From assembly GCF_014873915.1 (NCBI RefSeq), contig NZ_JADBEJ010000001.1:1054001-1118000 (forward strand): a DNA stretch of 64,000 nt. The letters run 5' to 3'. Within the stretch, counting starts at the first letter, position 1, and each line of letters begins with the position of its first letter. The notes under the pieces were generated by a model. The model had not been told where the DNA came from. It saw only the letters and a list, made by a program, of their open reading frames with translations, and ran no database searches. This document shows, piece after piece, positions 8,511-16,850 of the stretch. This stretch comes from Amycolatopsis roodepoortensis. Its GTDB lineage: Bacteria; Actinomycetota; Actinomycetes; Mycobacteriales; Pseudonocardiaceae. Both the position numbers and the translations under genes were made by a program.

Positions 8511-10799
8511 ATGGACATCACTCGCAGGACAGTGCTCGGCGGGGCCTTGGCGGGCGTGGCGGCGGCCGGGTTCGCGCCGCCGGCTTCGGCCGTGGAGAAT
8601 GACTTCGCGCTCGGCGGAATCGACTGGCCCGGCTTCCTCGGCGCGGCCGACCTGATCTGGCACCGCATGCCGAAGACCTGGTACGAAGGCCCCTTCCTTG
8701 GCAACGGTTTCCTCGGCTCGGGCATCTACGCCGAACCGGGCCGGAACGCCGTCCGGTTCAACGTCCAGCACAGCGAGGTGCAGGATCACCGGCCGGAGTT
8801 CGGCTCCCTGTTCGGGCTCGCGCGACTGCCGATCGGGTACTTCACCCTCGAACCTGTCGGCGCCATCACCAGGATCGACTGGCGGATGGACCTCTGGAAC
8901 GCCGAACTCAGGGGCACGATCACCACGGCCGCGGGCAGTCTCTCGCTGCGCGCGATCGTCCACACCGGACAGTCACTGCTGGCCGTCGAGATCGAGCCGT
9001 CCGAGGGGGAGCGCGGCTTCGAGTGGGTCTTCCATCCGGCCGAGGCGGTGAGCCCGAGAACCGATCCGAAGTTCGGGAAGCCGCCCGCCGGGTATGTGGC
9101 CAACCCGCCCGCGACTCTGGAAAGCAGCGGCGACGCCAGGCTTTCCGTGCAGACGTTGTTGTCCGGCGGGGAGCACGTCACGGCGTGGCGCGAGGTCGAC
9201 CGCGGATCGAAGCGGACGCTGTACACGTCGGTGGCGTGGTCGTTCCCGAAGCGGACGGCCGCGCGAGAGGCGTTGAAGACGGTCCGCCGGGCCGAGCCGT
9301 TCTCCGCGCTGACTGCCGGACATCGTCGCTGGTGGCACGACTACTATCGGCACGGTTTCCTGTCCGTTCCGGACACCCGGCTCCAGAGCTTCTACTGGAT
9401 CCAGCTGTACAAGATCGCCTCCGCCGCGCGCCGGGAAGCGCCGGTGATGGCGACCTGCGGACCGTGGCTGGAGCCGACGCCGTGGCCCGCGACCTGGTGG
9501 AACCTCAACGTCCAGCTGGAGTACTGGCTCATCCACGGGTCCAATCACCTCGAACTGGACGCGGTGAGCCACGCGCTCGGCAAGTTCCGGGCGAACCTGA
9601 CGAGCCAGGTCGCCGAGCCCTACCAGCACGATTCGGCGGGTATCCCGCGCACGACCGACATGACCCTGCTCAACGGCGCGGTCGGGACGAACGCGGGGTT
9701 CCCGGTGGGTATCCCGGGCAAGGAGACGCCGACTCCGGAGGTCGGCAATCTCACCTGGGCACTGCACAATGTCTGGCTGTCCTATCGGCACACGATGGAC
9801 CGGCGCCTCCTGCGGGACACCCTGTTCCCGTTGCTGCGCAAGGCGATCAACTTTTACCTCCACTTCCTGGCGCCTGGGCCGGACGGGAAACTGCATCTGC
9901 CGGCGACGTTCTCCCCGGAGTACGGCGTGAACGCGCCGGACTGCAACTACGACCTCGCGTTGATCCGCTGGGGTTGCAAGACCCTGCTGGAGTCGGCGGC
10001 GGAACTGCGCCTCGACGACACGCTCGCCGGGCGGTGGCGGGAGGTGCTGGCCACGCTGGTCCCGTATCCGGCCGACGCCAACGGTTACATGATCGGCGCG
10101 GGGGTGCCGTTCGCGAAATCGCACCGGCACTATTCGCATCTGCTGCAGATCTACCCGCTGTACGAGATCACCTGGGAGCGCACGGAGCATCGGCGGATCA
10201 TCGAGACCTCGCTCGACCACTGGGTGGGCTTCGAAGGCGCGTTGCAGGGCTACACGTTCACCGGCGCCGCGTCGATGTCGGCGCAGATGCTGCGCGGCGA
10301 CAAGGCGGCGTTCTACCTCGGCGAACTGCAGCGGCGCTACATCCAGCCGAACACGATGTACAAGGAATCCGGCCCGGTGATCGAGACGCCGCTCTCGGCC
10401 GCGCAGTCGCTGCACGACATGCTCGTGCAGAGCTGGGGCGGGGTGATCCGGCTGTTTCCGGCCGTGCCCGCCGCCTGGGCCGACGCCGCGTTGCGCGACT
10501 TCCGCACGGAGGGAGCGTTCCTGCTCAGCGCTTCGAGGCAGGCGGGGAAGACCCGCTGGGTCAAGGTCACCAGCGAGGCGGGGGCGCCGTGCGTGCTGCG
10601 GACGGACATGGACGGGGAGCTGACCGTCCGCGACCGGTGGGGGCGGCCGAAACGCTGGCGGCGGTCGCCGAACGGCGACGTCCACGTCGACCTGCGGCGT
10701 GGGGAGGAGGCGGTCGTGTACCGCGCGGGCGACCGGCCGGACCTCGAGATCCGGCCCGTCCCGTCGAACGGGACCAGCGCACCATGGGGGATGCCGTGA
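8511..10799 (+). CDS. Tat-exported GH95-type glycoside hydrolase, copy 2
   Basis: A 762-residue paralogue of the preceding gene, starting 2 bp after its stop. The ATG at 8511 begins MDITRRTVLGG, a twin-arginine signal with an Ala-rich core ending at ASA; an upstream in-frame ATG at 8496 would only overlap the previous gene. Family 95 signatures are conserved: WWNLNVQ (N331, N333), FSPEYG (E470), an HRHYSHL segment and AQSLHDML. The two proteins align over their full length but differ considerably, for example in the loops after the NxN motif, so this is an old duplication with likely divergence in linkage or sugar preference. Export and tandem arrangement suggest the pair work on the same heteropolysaccharide. 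Confidence 0.85.
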   Translation: MDITRRTVLGGALAGVAAAGFAPPASAVENDFALGGIDWPGFLGAADLIWHRMPKTWYEGPFLGNGFLGSGIYAEPGRNAVRFNVQHSEVQDHRPEFGSLFGLARLPIGYFTLEPVGAITRIDWRMDLWNAELRGTITTAAGSLSLRAIVHTGQSLLAVEIEPSEGERGFEWVFHPAEAVSPRTDPKFGKPPAGYVANPPATLESSGDARLSVQTLLSGGEHVTAWREVDRGSKRTLYTSVAWSFPKRTAAREALKTVRRAEPFSALTAGHRRWWHDYYRHGFLSVPDTRLQSFYWIQLYKIASAARREAPVMATCGPWLEPTPWPATWWNLNVQLEYWLIHGSNHLELDAVSHALGKFRANLTSQVAEPYQHDSAGIPRTTDMTLLNGAVGTNAGFPVGIPGKETPTPEVGNLTWALHNVWLSYRHTMDRRLLRDTLFPLLRKAINFYLHFLAPGPDGKLHLPATFSPEYGVNAPDCNYDLALIRWGCKTLLESAAELRLDDTLAGRWREVLATLVPYPADANGYMIGAGVPFAKSHRHYSHLLQIYPLYEITWERTEHRRIIETSLDHWVGFEGALQGYTFTGAASMSAQMLRGDKAAFYLGELQRRYIQPNTMYKESGPVIETPLSAAQSLHDMLVQSWGGVIRLFPAVPAAWADAALRDFRTEGAFLLSASRQAGKTRWVKVTSEAGAPCVLRTDMDGELTVRDRWGRPKRWRRSPNGDVHVDLRRGEEAVVYRAGDRPDLEIRPVPSNGTSAPWGMP

Positions 10800-10859
10800 C
10801 GGCGTGAGCGGCGATACGCGAGAGTGTTCCTGTACTTCTTCCGGACGACAGGAGCACAG

Positions 10860-11843
10860 ATGTCCCAGCCACCGCAGCCGGGCGAGCCCGAAGGCGAGGC
10901 GCCCGACCCCGGGGCTCCGCAGGGGCAGCAACCCCAGCCGCAGTACCAGCAGCCCTATCCGCAGCAGCCGTACCAGCAGCAAGGCTGGTACGGCGCGCCG
11001 CAACAGCCGCCGCCGTCGTCGAACAAGACGGTGCTCTGGGTGGGCCTGGGTGCGCTGGGACTCGTCGTGATCGTCGCCGTCGTGGCGAGCATCGGCTTCG
11101 TGGTGTCGGGGTACTTCCTGCCGGACTCGAAGGACACGAGCGCGGCCGTGTCGTCTTCGTCCTCGCCGGCTCCGACGTCCAGCTCCGAGGACACGACGAC
11201 GCAGAGCCCGGTGAACATCCCTTCGAACAGGGTTCCGATGCCGAAGCGGAGCACGCCGCTGGCGGATCCGACGGACTGCGCGTACCCGGCGGATTCCACC
11301 GGTTCGGTGCCGAAGAAGGCGAACCCGCCCGCGGCGGGCCCGACCCCGGCGTCCGGCACGTCGGAGGTCACGGTCAAGACGACCGCCGGTGACATCGGGC
11401 TGACGCTGGACCGCGGGCTCGCGCCGTGCACCGTGGCGAACTTCCTCTCGCTGGCACAGCAGGGTTACTTTGACGGAACCTCGTGTCACCGGCTCGGTAC
11501 CTCTAGCCTGCAGATGCTCCAGTGCGGCGACCCTGAAGGTTCCGGAATGGGCGGTCCGGGATACACCATTCCGGACGAGGTCTTCTCGGGGCTGAGGTAC
11601 GGGCGGGGCATTCTCGCCATGGCGAAGAGGCAGGAGCCGAACTCGGGCGGCAGCCAATTCTTCATGGTCTACGGAGAAGCCGAGCTGCCGCCGGAGTACA
11701 CCGTGTTCGGGAGCATCTCGGACGCCGGTCTTCAGACGCTGGACAAGGTCGCGCGCGGTGGCGTGGACGATTCGAAGGGGCCGGGCGACGGGACCGGACC
11801 GCCGCGGCTCCCCGTGACGTTCCAGTCGATCGCGGTGGGCTGA
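10860..11843 (+). CDS. Membrane-anchored cyclophilin-type peptidyl-prolyl isomerase
   Basis: A 327-residue protein with three parts. Residues 1-55 are a cytoplasmic Pro/Gln-rich tail (repeats of QQPYPQQPYQQ). One membrane helix follows at about 57-85 (LWVGLGALGLVVIVAVVASI), then a Ser/Thr linker. The C-terminal cyclophilin domain has TTAGDIGLTLDRGLAPCTVANFLSL, CHRLGT, GMGGPGYTIPDEV, GRGILAMAKR and NSGGSQFFMVYG. The active-site arginine of FHR is kept in CHR, and the QFFM motif is intact. It probably assists folding of exported proteins on the outer face of the membrane. The ATG at 10860 has an AGGAG site 5 bp upstream; an earlier in-frame ATG at 10824 lacks one. It follows the GH95 pair by 60 bp and could be read from the same transcript. 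Confidence 0.9.
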   Translation: MSQPPQPGEPEGEAPDPGAPQGQQPQPQYQQPYPQQPYQQQGWYGAPQQPPPSSNKTVLWVGLGALGLVVIVAVVASIGFVVSGYFLPDSKDTSAAVSSSSSPAPTSSSEDTTTQSPVNIPSNRVPMPKRSTPLADPTDCAYPADSTGSVPKKANPPAAGPTPASGTSEVTVKTTAGDIGLTLDRGLAPCTVANFLSLAQQGYFDGTSCHRLGTSSLQMLQCGDPEGSGMGGPGYTIPDEVFSGLRYGRGILAMAKRQEPNSGGSQFFMVYGEAELPPEYTVFGSISDAGLQTLDKVARGGVDDSKGPGDGTGPPRLPVTFQSIAVG

Positions 11844-11855
11844 ACACGATTTCCG

Positions 11856-12086
11856 CCTCGTGAGTGGTGAGGACGGTTCTAGCCAACGGCGGTCGCGTTT
11901 TCGGAGCTCACCTGTACTGCCGGGGGTTGCGAAAGTGGCTTTCGCAACGTCGGCCATGGCCAGGCACGGTATCGCCGTGGCGAGCATGTCGCGAAAGCCA
12001 CTTTCGTGACGTCTGATGTCCCGAAAGTGGCTTTCGCGACACCCCCGGGCCTGGAGCCAGCAGAAGCGTCCTCACCACTCACGAGG
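11856..12086. repeat. Terminator-like inverted repeat split by a 191-bp insert
   Basis: CCTCGTGAGTGGTGAGGACG at 11856-11875 is the exact reverse complement of 12067-12086. The same stem occurs as a compact hairpin at 24206-24251 and, shorter, at 32284-32322, each just after a gene. Here the two arms are pushed apart and the intervening DNA carries a different palindromic family. Confidence 0.8.
11987..12041. repeat. 55-bp palindromic element, copy A
   Basis: Two 24-nt arms (11987-12010 and 12018-12041), complementary at all but one position, flank the 7-nt loop GTCTGAT. The core is GCGAAAGCCACTTTCG. An almost identical element in the reverse orientation lies at 26761-26815. Confidence 0.85.
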
Positions 12087-12095
12087 TCCGTGCGC

Positions 12096-12638
12096 TCAGT
12101 GGGAAGGCGGGTACCGGACACCGAACCATTGCTCCGCGCCGTACTCCTCGAACCGGTCCACTTCAGTGAACCCGAGCTTCGCCGCGAGGCGCATCGAGCC
12201 TTCGTTGGCGGTCTGCGTGCAGAGCACCACCGGTTCGTCGGGAAGCGCGTCAGCGAACCAGTCGAGTGCCGCCGCGCAGGCCTCGGCGGCGTACCCGCGT
12301 CCCCATGCCCGCGGCAAAAGCAGGTACCCGAGTTCGGTCTCCCCGGCATCCGGACGGATATGCCCGGGGCGCTCCGCGTCACGCTGATCGAGCGTGATCA
12401 TGCCGATCAGCGACCCGTCGAGCTCGATGACGAACAGTCCCGGTCGCCGGCCCGGAATCGCGGGGCTCGTCCGCTCGAGCTCCTCACGCGGTCGAGCGCC
12501 GCCGATGTACGTGCCCACCTCTGGCGAGGCGAAGAGCTCGATGAACGCCGAGCGGTCACGGGCTTCGGACCCGCGGAGGACGAGCCGCTCGGTCTTGATC
12601 GGGGCGGGTGGCCAGACGACGTGACCGAGATGGGTCAT
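12096..12638 (-). CDS. GNAT family N-acetyltransferase
   Basis: A 180-residue acetyltransferase of the RimJ/RimL-like group. It begins IKTERLVLRG, the usual first strand of these enzymes. The acetyl-CoA site is ELGYLLLPRAWGRGYAAEA (motif A, Q/RxxGxG/A as RAWGRGY), and the C-terminal signature is NEGSMRLAAKLGF. These enzymes move an acetyl group from acetyl-CoA to an amine, often a protein N-terminus or an antibiotic; the substrate here is unknown. The ATG at 12638 was chosen because the homologous region begins right after it; the frame extends further upstream only through the neighbouring amidase. It sits 10 bp downstream of the amidase stop on the same strand, so the two are probably one operon. 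Confidence 0.88.
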   Translation of the reverse strand: MTHLGHVVWPPAPIKTERLVLRGSEARDRSAFIELFASPEVGTYIGGARPREELERTSPAIPGRRPGLFVIELDGSLIGMITLDQRDAERPGHIRPDAGETELGYLLLPRAWGRGYAAEACAAALDWFADALPDEPVVLCTQTANEGSMRLAAKLGFTEVDRFEEYGAEQWFGVRYPPSH

Positions 12639-12648
12639 GGCCGGCAAC

Positions 12649-14097
12649 CTATCGCACGCCGCCGCCTGGTGCTTGGAAGCCGCCGATCTCCCGTTCGAGC
12701 AGTTCGGCCAGTCGCAACGGGGTGCGGTCTTCGAATATCGGACCGATGAGCTGCACGCCGACTGGCAGGCCCTCAGGAGACCGGCCCGCCGGTATGGCGG
12801 TGGCCGGCAGGCCGGGCATGGTGGCAAGACCCGCCCAGACGAGCTGATCGAAGTACGGGTACTCGACGCCGTCGATGTCGATGTGCCGTTCCATCGGATT
12901 GGGATGGTGGTCGTGCGGGAACGCGGGAGTCGGCGTGATCGGGCACACCACGGCGTCGAACTCGGCGAACAGCCGCCGCCAGCCGTGGCGGTGGACCTCC
13001 CGGCGCTTGTCCGCCTCCATCCAGTCGCTGTGGCTGAACATCATGGCGTCCAGCCGGACGGCGTCAAGGCTCTTGTCGTCCGCGTCGGCCCGCAGCTGCT
13101 CGAGTGATTCGATGGGGAAACGCGCTACAGAGCCCGAAATCAGCAACTCCATGTAGAGCTTCGCGGCCTCGGCCAGATCGGGCAGCAGCGGACTGTGCCA
13201 CGCGACGTGGGCGCCGCCGCCGCCGAGCGCGTCGGCCACCCGGCGTACGCCCGCCCGCACGGCGGCCCCGGTCGGAATGAGCGGATGGTCGTCGACGACC
13301 AGGACCCGGAAATCGCGGAGCCGCTCGTGGCGGGCGGGCGGCATTGCCGTTTGATGCGCCACGCCGTACGTCAGCGGGTCCGGTCCGGCCATCACGTCGA
13401 GCAGGAGCGCGAGGTCGCGCGCGGTACGCGCCATCGGGCCGACGACGGCGAGGTCGGGGTCGGACGGGAAGGCGGGCTCGGACGGCGGGACCATGCCGCG
13501 GACGGCCGCCAGTCCGAGCGTCGGCTTGTGCGCGTAGACGCCGCAGAAATGCGCGGGCGTGCGCAGGGAGCCGGCGAGGTCCGAGCCGATGGACAGCGCC
13601 CCGAACCCGGACGCCAGTGCCGCCGCCGATCCACCGGAGGACCCGCCCGGCGTACGGCTGTGATCCCACGGATTGACGGTGGTGCCGTAGATCTCGTTGA
13701 AGGTCTGGATGTCCTGCAGTCCCAACGGGACATTGGTCTTGCCGAGCACCACCGCGCCCGCGGCCTTGAGCCGCGACACCTGAACCGCGTCCTCGGCGGG
13801 AAGGTGGTCGCGGTGCGGCGGCATGCCCCACGTCGTGGGCAGCCCGGCCATGTCGTACGACTCCTTGACCGTCACGGGGACGCCGAGCAGCGGCTTGTCC
13901 TCACCACGCGCGCGTGCCTGGTCGGCACGGTGCGCGGCGGCCCGCGCGCGGTCGAAGTCCGACACGCAGATCGCGTTGATCACCTTGTCGTCGCGCTCGA
14001 TCCGGGCGATCGCCTCGTCGGTCAATTCCGCCGATGTCACCGCGCCGGCGCGCAACGCGGTAATGATTTCTTCGGCCGGCTGAAAGCTCCATTCCAT
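12649..14097 (-). CDS. Amidase (amidase signature family)
   Basis: A 482-residue amidase signature enzyme. It carries the Ser-cisSer-Lys machinery: lysine in VTVKESYD, the glycine/serine-rich block GGSSGGSAAALASGFGALSIGSD, and the nucleophile region DLAGSLRTPAHFCGVYAHKPT. The family hydrolyses amide bonds of small molecules; this length and lack of GatA-specific context argue against the tRNA amidotransferase subunit. The start MEWSFQPAEEI gives the normal family length; the frame continues upstream but without similarity. There is no signal peptide, so it acts in the cytoplasm. It precedes the GNAT acetyltransferase in a two-gene unit. The physiological amide cannot be inferred. Confidence 0.9.
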   Translation of the reverse strand: MEWSFQPAEEIITALRAGAVTSAELTDEAIARIERDDKVINAICVSDFDRARAAAHRADQARARGEDKPLLGVPVTVKESYDMAGLPTTWGMPPHRDHLPAEDAVQVSRLKAAGAVVLGKTNVPLGLQDIQTFNEIYGTTVNPWDHSRTPGGSSGGSAAALASGFGALSIGSDLAGSLRTPAHFCGVYAHKPTLGLAAVRGMVPPSEPAFPSDPDLAVVGPMARTARDLALLLDVMAGPDPLTYGVAHQTAMPPARHERLRDFRVLVVDDHPLIPTGAAVRAGVRRVADALGGGGAHVAWHSPLLPDLAEAAKLYMELLISGSVARFPIESLEQLRADADDKSLDAVRLDAMMFSHSDWMEADKRREVHRHGWRRLFAEFDAVVCPITPTPAFPHDHHPNPMERHIDIDGVEYPYFDQLVWAGLATMPGLPATAIPAGRSPEGLPVGVQLIGPIFEDRTPLRLAELLEREIGGFQAPGGGVR

Positions 14098-14203
14098 GAA
14101 TTCGAAGCTATCGGGGCGCTCATGGGGGCACGAAATTCTGTGCCATGCAACAGAAAGGGTGCTTCGTGGACGTGTTCTGCGGCTGTAGCTGGATTGGCGC
14201 AGG

Positions 14204-14824
14204 TCACGGCGCCGAAAGTGGGTGACTTCGCCCGTGCGGGCCATGAAATGCCGCCTTGTGCAACGGGATGGACGTCTCAATGCGCAGTGCTTTCAGGAGT
14301 CGCGCGTATGACTCGTCTTCCCCGATGTTGGTCGTGTCGAGCCGGATCGCGTGCGGGCGCTTGGCCAGATACTCGTCGAGGTGACCGCGGATCCTGTCGA
14401 TCAGGTCGGAATCGGGATCTTCCAGCATCGCTTGGAGCCGCGCCTCGACAGCGTTGATCGGACGCTTGTCGCGCACGCGCCGTAGATGCTCGCGGTCGTC
14501 GACGAGGAGGGCCACTTCGATATAGGTGGCTCCAGCTGCGCGCGCCGCCGCCTCGAAGGCCGGATCCGGATCGCGGTCATGAACGGTCACCAGTTGCGGG
14601 AGGATCACGTCGTAACCCTGGCGCAGGTGCCGCGTGGCCAACTCCCGCCCGTGGCCACGGGCCAGCTCCAAGGCCGCGAAGAAGTTCTCCTGCCATCCGC
14701 CGATCAACCCCGCGAGTACGTCCAGATCCAGCGCGAGAGTTCCGGGGTGCTCGTTGGCGTAGCGGCGGGCGAGAGTCGACTTTCCCACGCGCGAGAGGCC
14801 GTTGAGGTGGATCAGGCGCGCCAT
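14204..14824 (-). CDS. Small P-loop NTPase/kinase-like protein (AAA_33 type)
   Basis: A 206-residue P-loop protein with a Walker A motif right at the N-terminus (NGLSRVGKSTLARRYA). The rest resembles small-molecule kinases and zeta-like proteins: DLDVLAG after the first strand, a long helix (ALELARGHGRELATRHL), LPQLVTVHD, and a RVRDKRP arginine segment that may act as a lid. It probably phosphorylates a small molecule or nucleoside, but the substrate is unknown. The lack of a paired antitoxin makes a zeta toxin unlikely. It follows a small membrane-protein gene by 9 bp on the same strand. Confidence 0.75.
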   Translation of the reverse strand: MARLIHLNGLSRVGKSTLARRYANEHPGTLALDLDVLAGLIGGWQENFFAALELARGHGRELATRHLRQGYDVILPQLVTVHDRDPDPAFEAAARAAGATYIEVALLVDDREHLRRVRDKRPINAVEARLQAMLEDPDSDLIDRIRGHLDEYLAKRPHAIRLDTTNIGEDESYARLLKALRIETSIPLHKAAFHGPHGRSHPLSAP

Positions 14825-14833
14825 GCCGCGCTC

Positions 14834-15295
14834 TCAGCTCGGCGGCTGCTGAGTCGGCGGGTTGGACTGCGGGTAGCCGGGCTGCGGCGGCTGGAACCCG
14901 GGCTGTGGCGTCATCGGGTAGTTGACCGGCCCCGGGTTGGGTGCGAAGCCGGGCTGCTGCCGAGACGGATTTCCGCTCTTGGCGACCGCGATGGCGACCA
15001 GGAGCCAGGAGAGCAGCGCGACAGCGTCGAGCGGGATGCCGACACCCATGAAGATCCACTGGATCTCGTCGACGGAAAGGCCGCCGGACGAGGCCCAGGA
15101 CGGCACGTTGACCGACACGAACCGCCAGATGATGCCCGCCGCCGTCGCGACGAGCATGAGCACGAAGGCTCCCACCATCAGGCCGGAGACTCCGCGGGAG
15201 CGGGCTTTGATCGAAAGGATCAAGCCGAGCAGGCCCACCACGAGCTGCAATACCCGCGGGATGACGTCGATGCTCGCGAACGTAAAGGTTGACAT
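14834..15295 (-). CDS. Small multi-span membrane protein with Pro/Gln-rich tail
   Basis: A 153-residue protein of unknown function. Three hydrophobic segments are visible at about 11-30, 38-58 and 80-104, followed by a cytoplasmic-type tail of PGF/PGY, Pro, Asn and Gln repeats (residues 110-153). Such tails are common in actinobacterial membrane proteins of unknown role. It is the first gene of a two-gene unit with the P-loop protein (9-bp gap) and is divergent from the HIT protein gene. Confidence 0.7.
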   Translation of the reverse strand: MSTFTFASIDVIPRVLQLVVGLLGLILSIKARSRGVSGLMVGAFVLMLVATAAGIIWRFVSVNVPSWASSGGLSVDEIQWIFMGVGIPLDAVALLSWLLVAIAVAKSGNPSRQQPGFAPNPGPVNYPMTPQPGFQPPQPGYPQSNPPTQQPPS

Positions 15296-15422
15296 GCCTG
15301 CCTTCCACAGCTCTTCCGCCGGAGGTCGTGACGTCCGGACCGCGCCGGGGTGATCCTATGCGGTGGCAATGCTCCACGTGGTGGGTTCAGGGAAGGACGA
15401 AGGTGGGGTACACCTGGGCGGC

Positions 15423-15911
15423 ATGACCGATCGTGTTCCGTGGCAGGCCGACGCCTACCTCGACCTCGCCCGCCGGGCCTGCTTCGTCTGCGAACTCCTC
15501 GCCGGCAACCCCGAATACCCTCATCACGTCGCGTACCGGGACGCCGACGCCGTCGTCTTCGCCAGCCGTTTTCCCGTCGTCTTCGGGCACTTCCTCGTGG
15601 CCCCGGTCGAGCATCGCGAGCACGTCGTCAGCGACTTCACCGTCGATGAGTACTCGGCCATCCAGCGGGTCGTGCACCGTGCGGGCAGCGCCTTGAGCGC
15701 TCTGCTCTCGATCGAACGGCTGTACGTGCTGTCGTTGGGCAGTCAACAAGCCAACAGGCACGTTCACTGGCATCTCGCACCTCTGCCGCCCGGCGTCCCC
15801 TACGACCAGCAGCAGACCGCGCTGTTCGACCCGGCGCGCGGTTACCTGGACATCCCCGAAGACGACCTGGCAGACCTCGCGCGCCGTCTCGGGGAGCTTC
15901 TGACCGGTTGA
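15423..15911 (+). CDS. HIT domain protein
   Basis: A 162-residue member of the histidine-triad superfamily. The catalytic motif HVHWHLAPL is clear near residue 119. The N-terminal part has CFVCELLAGNPEYPHHVAYRD and a GHFLVAPVEHREHV segment typical of the fold. These proteins hydrolyse or transfer nucleoside monophosphates from dinucleotides or AMP conjugates. The ATG at 15423 was preferred because family similarity begins at once (DRVPWQADAYLDLAR); an upstream ATG at 15363 adds 20 unrelated residues. It converges with the uronate dehydrogenase gene on a strong hairpin. Confidence 0.88.
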   Translation: MTDRVPWQADAYLDLARRACFVCELLAGNPEYPHHVAYRDADAVVFASRFPVVFGHFLVAPVEHREHVVSDFTVDEYSAIQRVVHRAGSALSALLSIERLYVLSLGSQQANRHVHWHLAPLPPGVPYDQQQTALFDPARGYLDIPEDDLADLARRLGELLTG

Positions 15912-15920
15912 TCGGGAGAG

Positions 15921-15967
15921 GGGTGTGTGGAAACAGGGACATTCAACGTCCCTATTTCCACACACCC
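15921..15967. terminator. Bidirectional hairpin terminator (GTGTGTGGAAA family, copy 1)
   Basis: Arms 15921-15940 and 15948-15967 are complementary at 19 of 20 positions around the loop ATTCAAC. It lies between the convergent HIT and uronate dehydrogenase genes. The one mismatch becomes a G-U pair when transcribed from the minus strand. A near-identical hairpin is at 42996-43040. Confidence 0.8.
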
Positions 15968-15990
15968 GTCACCCAACGTGAGCCGAGACC

Positions 15991-16815
15991 TCAGAGCGGG
16001 TTGTGCGCCCCCAGCGGCGCGGTGCAGAACGGCCCGCCGACGTACTCCGCCGCGATCCCGGTCGGCGCGGGCATGTCCGCCAGCTGGTCGGCGTAGGTCT
16101 CCGCGTTGTCGAGCGACTTGTAGCCCAGGGCCTCGGCTTCGGCGAGTGAGTAGACCCGTCGCGTGTTGTCCGAGACGCCCCAGACCAGCCGGTAGCCGGG
16201 GGAGGGGTAGCTCAGGCAGGCCTCGAACAGGCGCGCGCCGTCGTCGGGGGAGAGCCAGGTCGTCAGGCCGCGCGGGCCGAGGACGAGCGGGCTTTCGAAG
16301 CAGGAGCCGATCCGGATGACGATCACGTCCATGCCGAACCGCGAGTGGTACAGGCTCCCGAGTGCTTCGATGGCCGCCTTGCTGACGCCGTAGTAGGTGT
16401 CGGGCCGGGGCGTGGAGTCGGCGGGGAGGCCGTTCTCGCCCGCTTCGTCGTTGCGGCGGAAGCCGACGGAATGGTTGCTGGAAGCCAGGATCACGCGCGG
16501 CACACCGGCGGCCCGTGCGGCTTCGAGGACGGTGTGCGTGCCGTTGATGTTGACGTCGAGGGTGGCTTCCCACGAGTTCTCGCGGCTGTGCCCGCCGAGG
16601 TGGATCAGCGCGTCGACGCCGGCGCAGGCCTCCGCCATCGCCTCCGGGTCGGTCACGGAAGCGGTGATCAGCTCGACGTCCTCGCCGCCCGCGGCTTCGG
16701 GCTGCGCGGCCAGGTCGAGCAGTCGCAGCACCCGGCCGGGACGGCGCAGCCGCGGGCGCATCAGGGTGCCGACGATACCCGCCGAGCCGGTGATCAGGAC
16801 GCGCTGCTCTGCCAT
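15991..16815 (-). CDS. udh: Uronate dehydrogenase-like NAD(P)-dependent dehydrogenase
   Basis: A 274-residue short-chain (epimerase-type) dehydrogenase. The nucleotide site is VLITGSAGIVGTLM at the N-terminus; the catalytic part includes IHLGGHSREN, LASSNHSVGF and YYGVSKAAIE (Tyr-xxx-Lys). Size and the SSNHSVGF and GSCFESPL segments match uronate dehydrogenases (EC 1.1.1.203), which oxidise D-glucuronate or D-galacturonate to the aldaro-lactone. This is the entry step of the oxidative uronate pathway, whose remaining enzymes are encoded by the divergent operon starting at 17818. It lies just downstream of the iclR gene on the same strand (35 bp), so regulator and first enzyme are co-transcribed. 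A plain sugar epimerase is the main alternative, but context argues against it. Confidence 0.85.
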   Translation of the reverse strand: MAEQRVLITGSAGIVGTLMRPRLRRPGRVLRLLDLAAQPEAAGGEDVELITASVTDPEAMAEACAGVDALIHLGGHSRENSWEATLDVNINGTHTVLEAARAAGVPRVILASSNHSVGFRRNDEAGENGLPADSTPRPDTYYGVSKAAIEALGSLYHSRFGMDVIVIRIGSCFESPLVLGPRGLTTWLSPDDGARLFEACLSYPSPGYRLVWGVSDNTRRVYSLAEAEALGYKSLDNAETYADQLADMPAPTGIAAEYVGGPFCTAPLGAHNPL

Positions 16816-16850
16816 GTGAACCCCTTGTCAGTGAAGGAAGTGCGGGATGA

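Larger units (their letters stand above)
11844..12095. other. Gene-free interval between convergent genes, filled with palindromes
   Basis: The cyclophilin gene (+) and the acetyltransferase gene (-) converge on this interval. It contains a 20-bp perfect inverted repeat at its two ends (11856-11875 and 12067-12086). Between these arms lie a small palindrome at about 11927-11946 and a 55-bp inverted-repeat element at 11987-12041, both built on GCGAAAGTGGCTTTCGC. No convincing coding frame exists here. It probably terminates both genes. Confidence 0.75.

Noticed and set aside
8973-11987. 1004-codon minus-strand open frame opposite the second GH95 and cyclophilin genes
   Set aside because: Both forward genes have clear family motifs, while this frame encodes low-complexity Arg/Pro-rich sequence.
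14204-14824. Zeta-toxin/antitoxin module
   Set aside because: The P-loop protein has no adjacent small antitoxin gene; its neighbour is a three-helix membrane protein.
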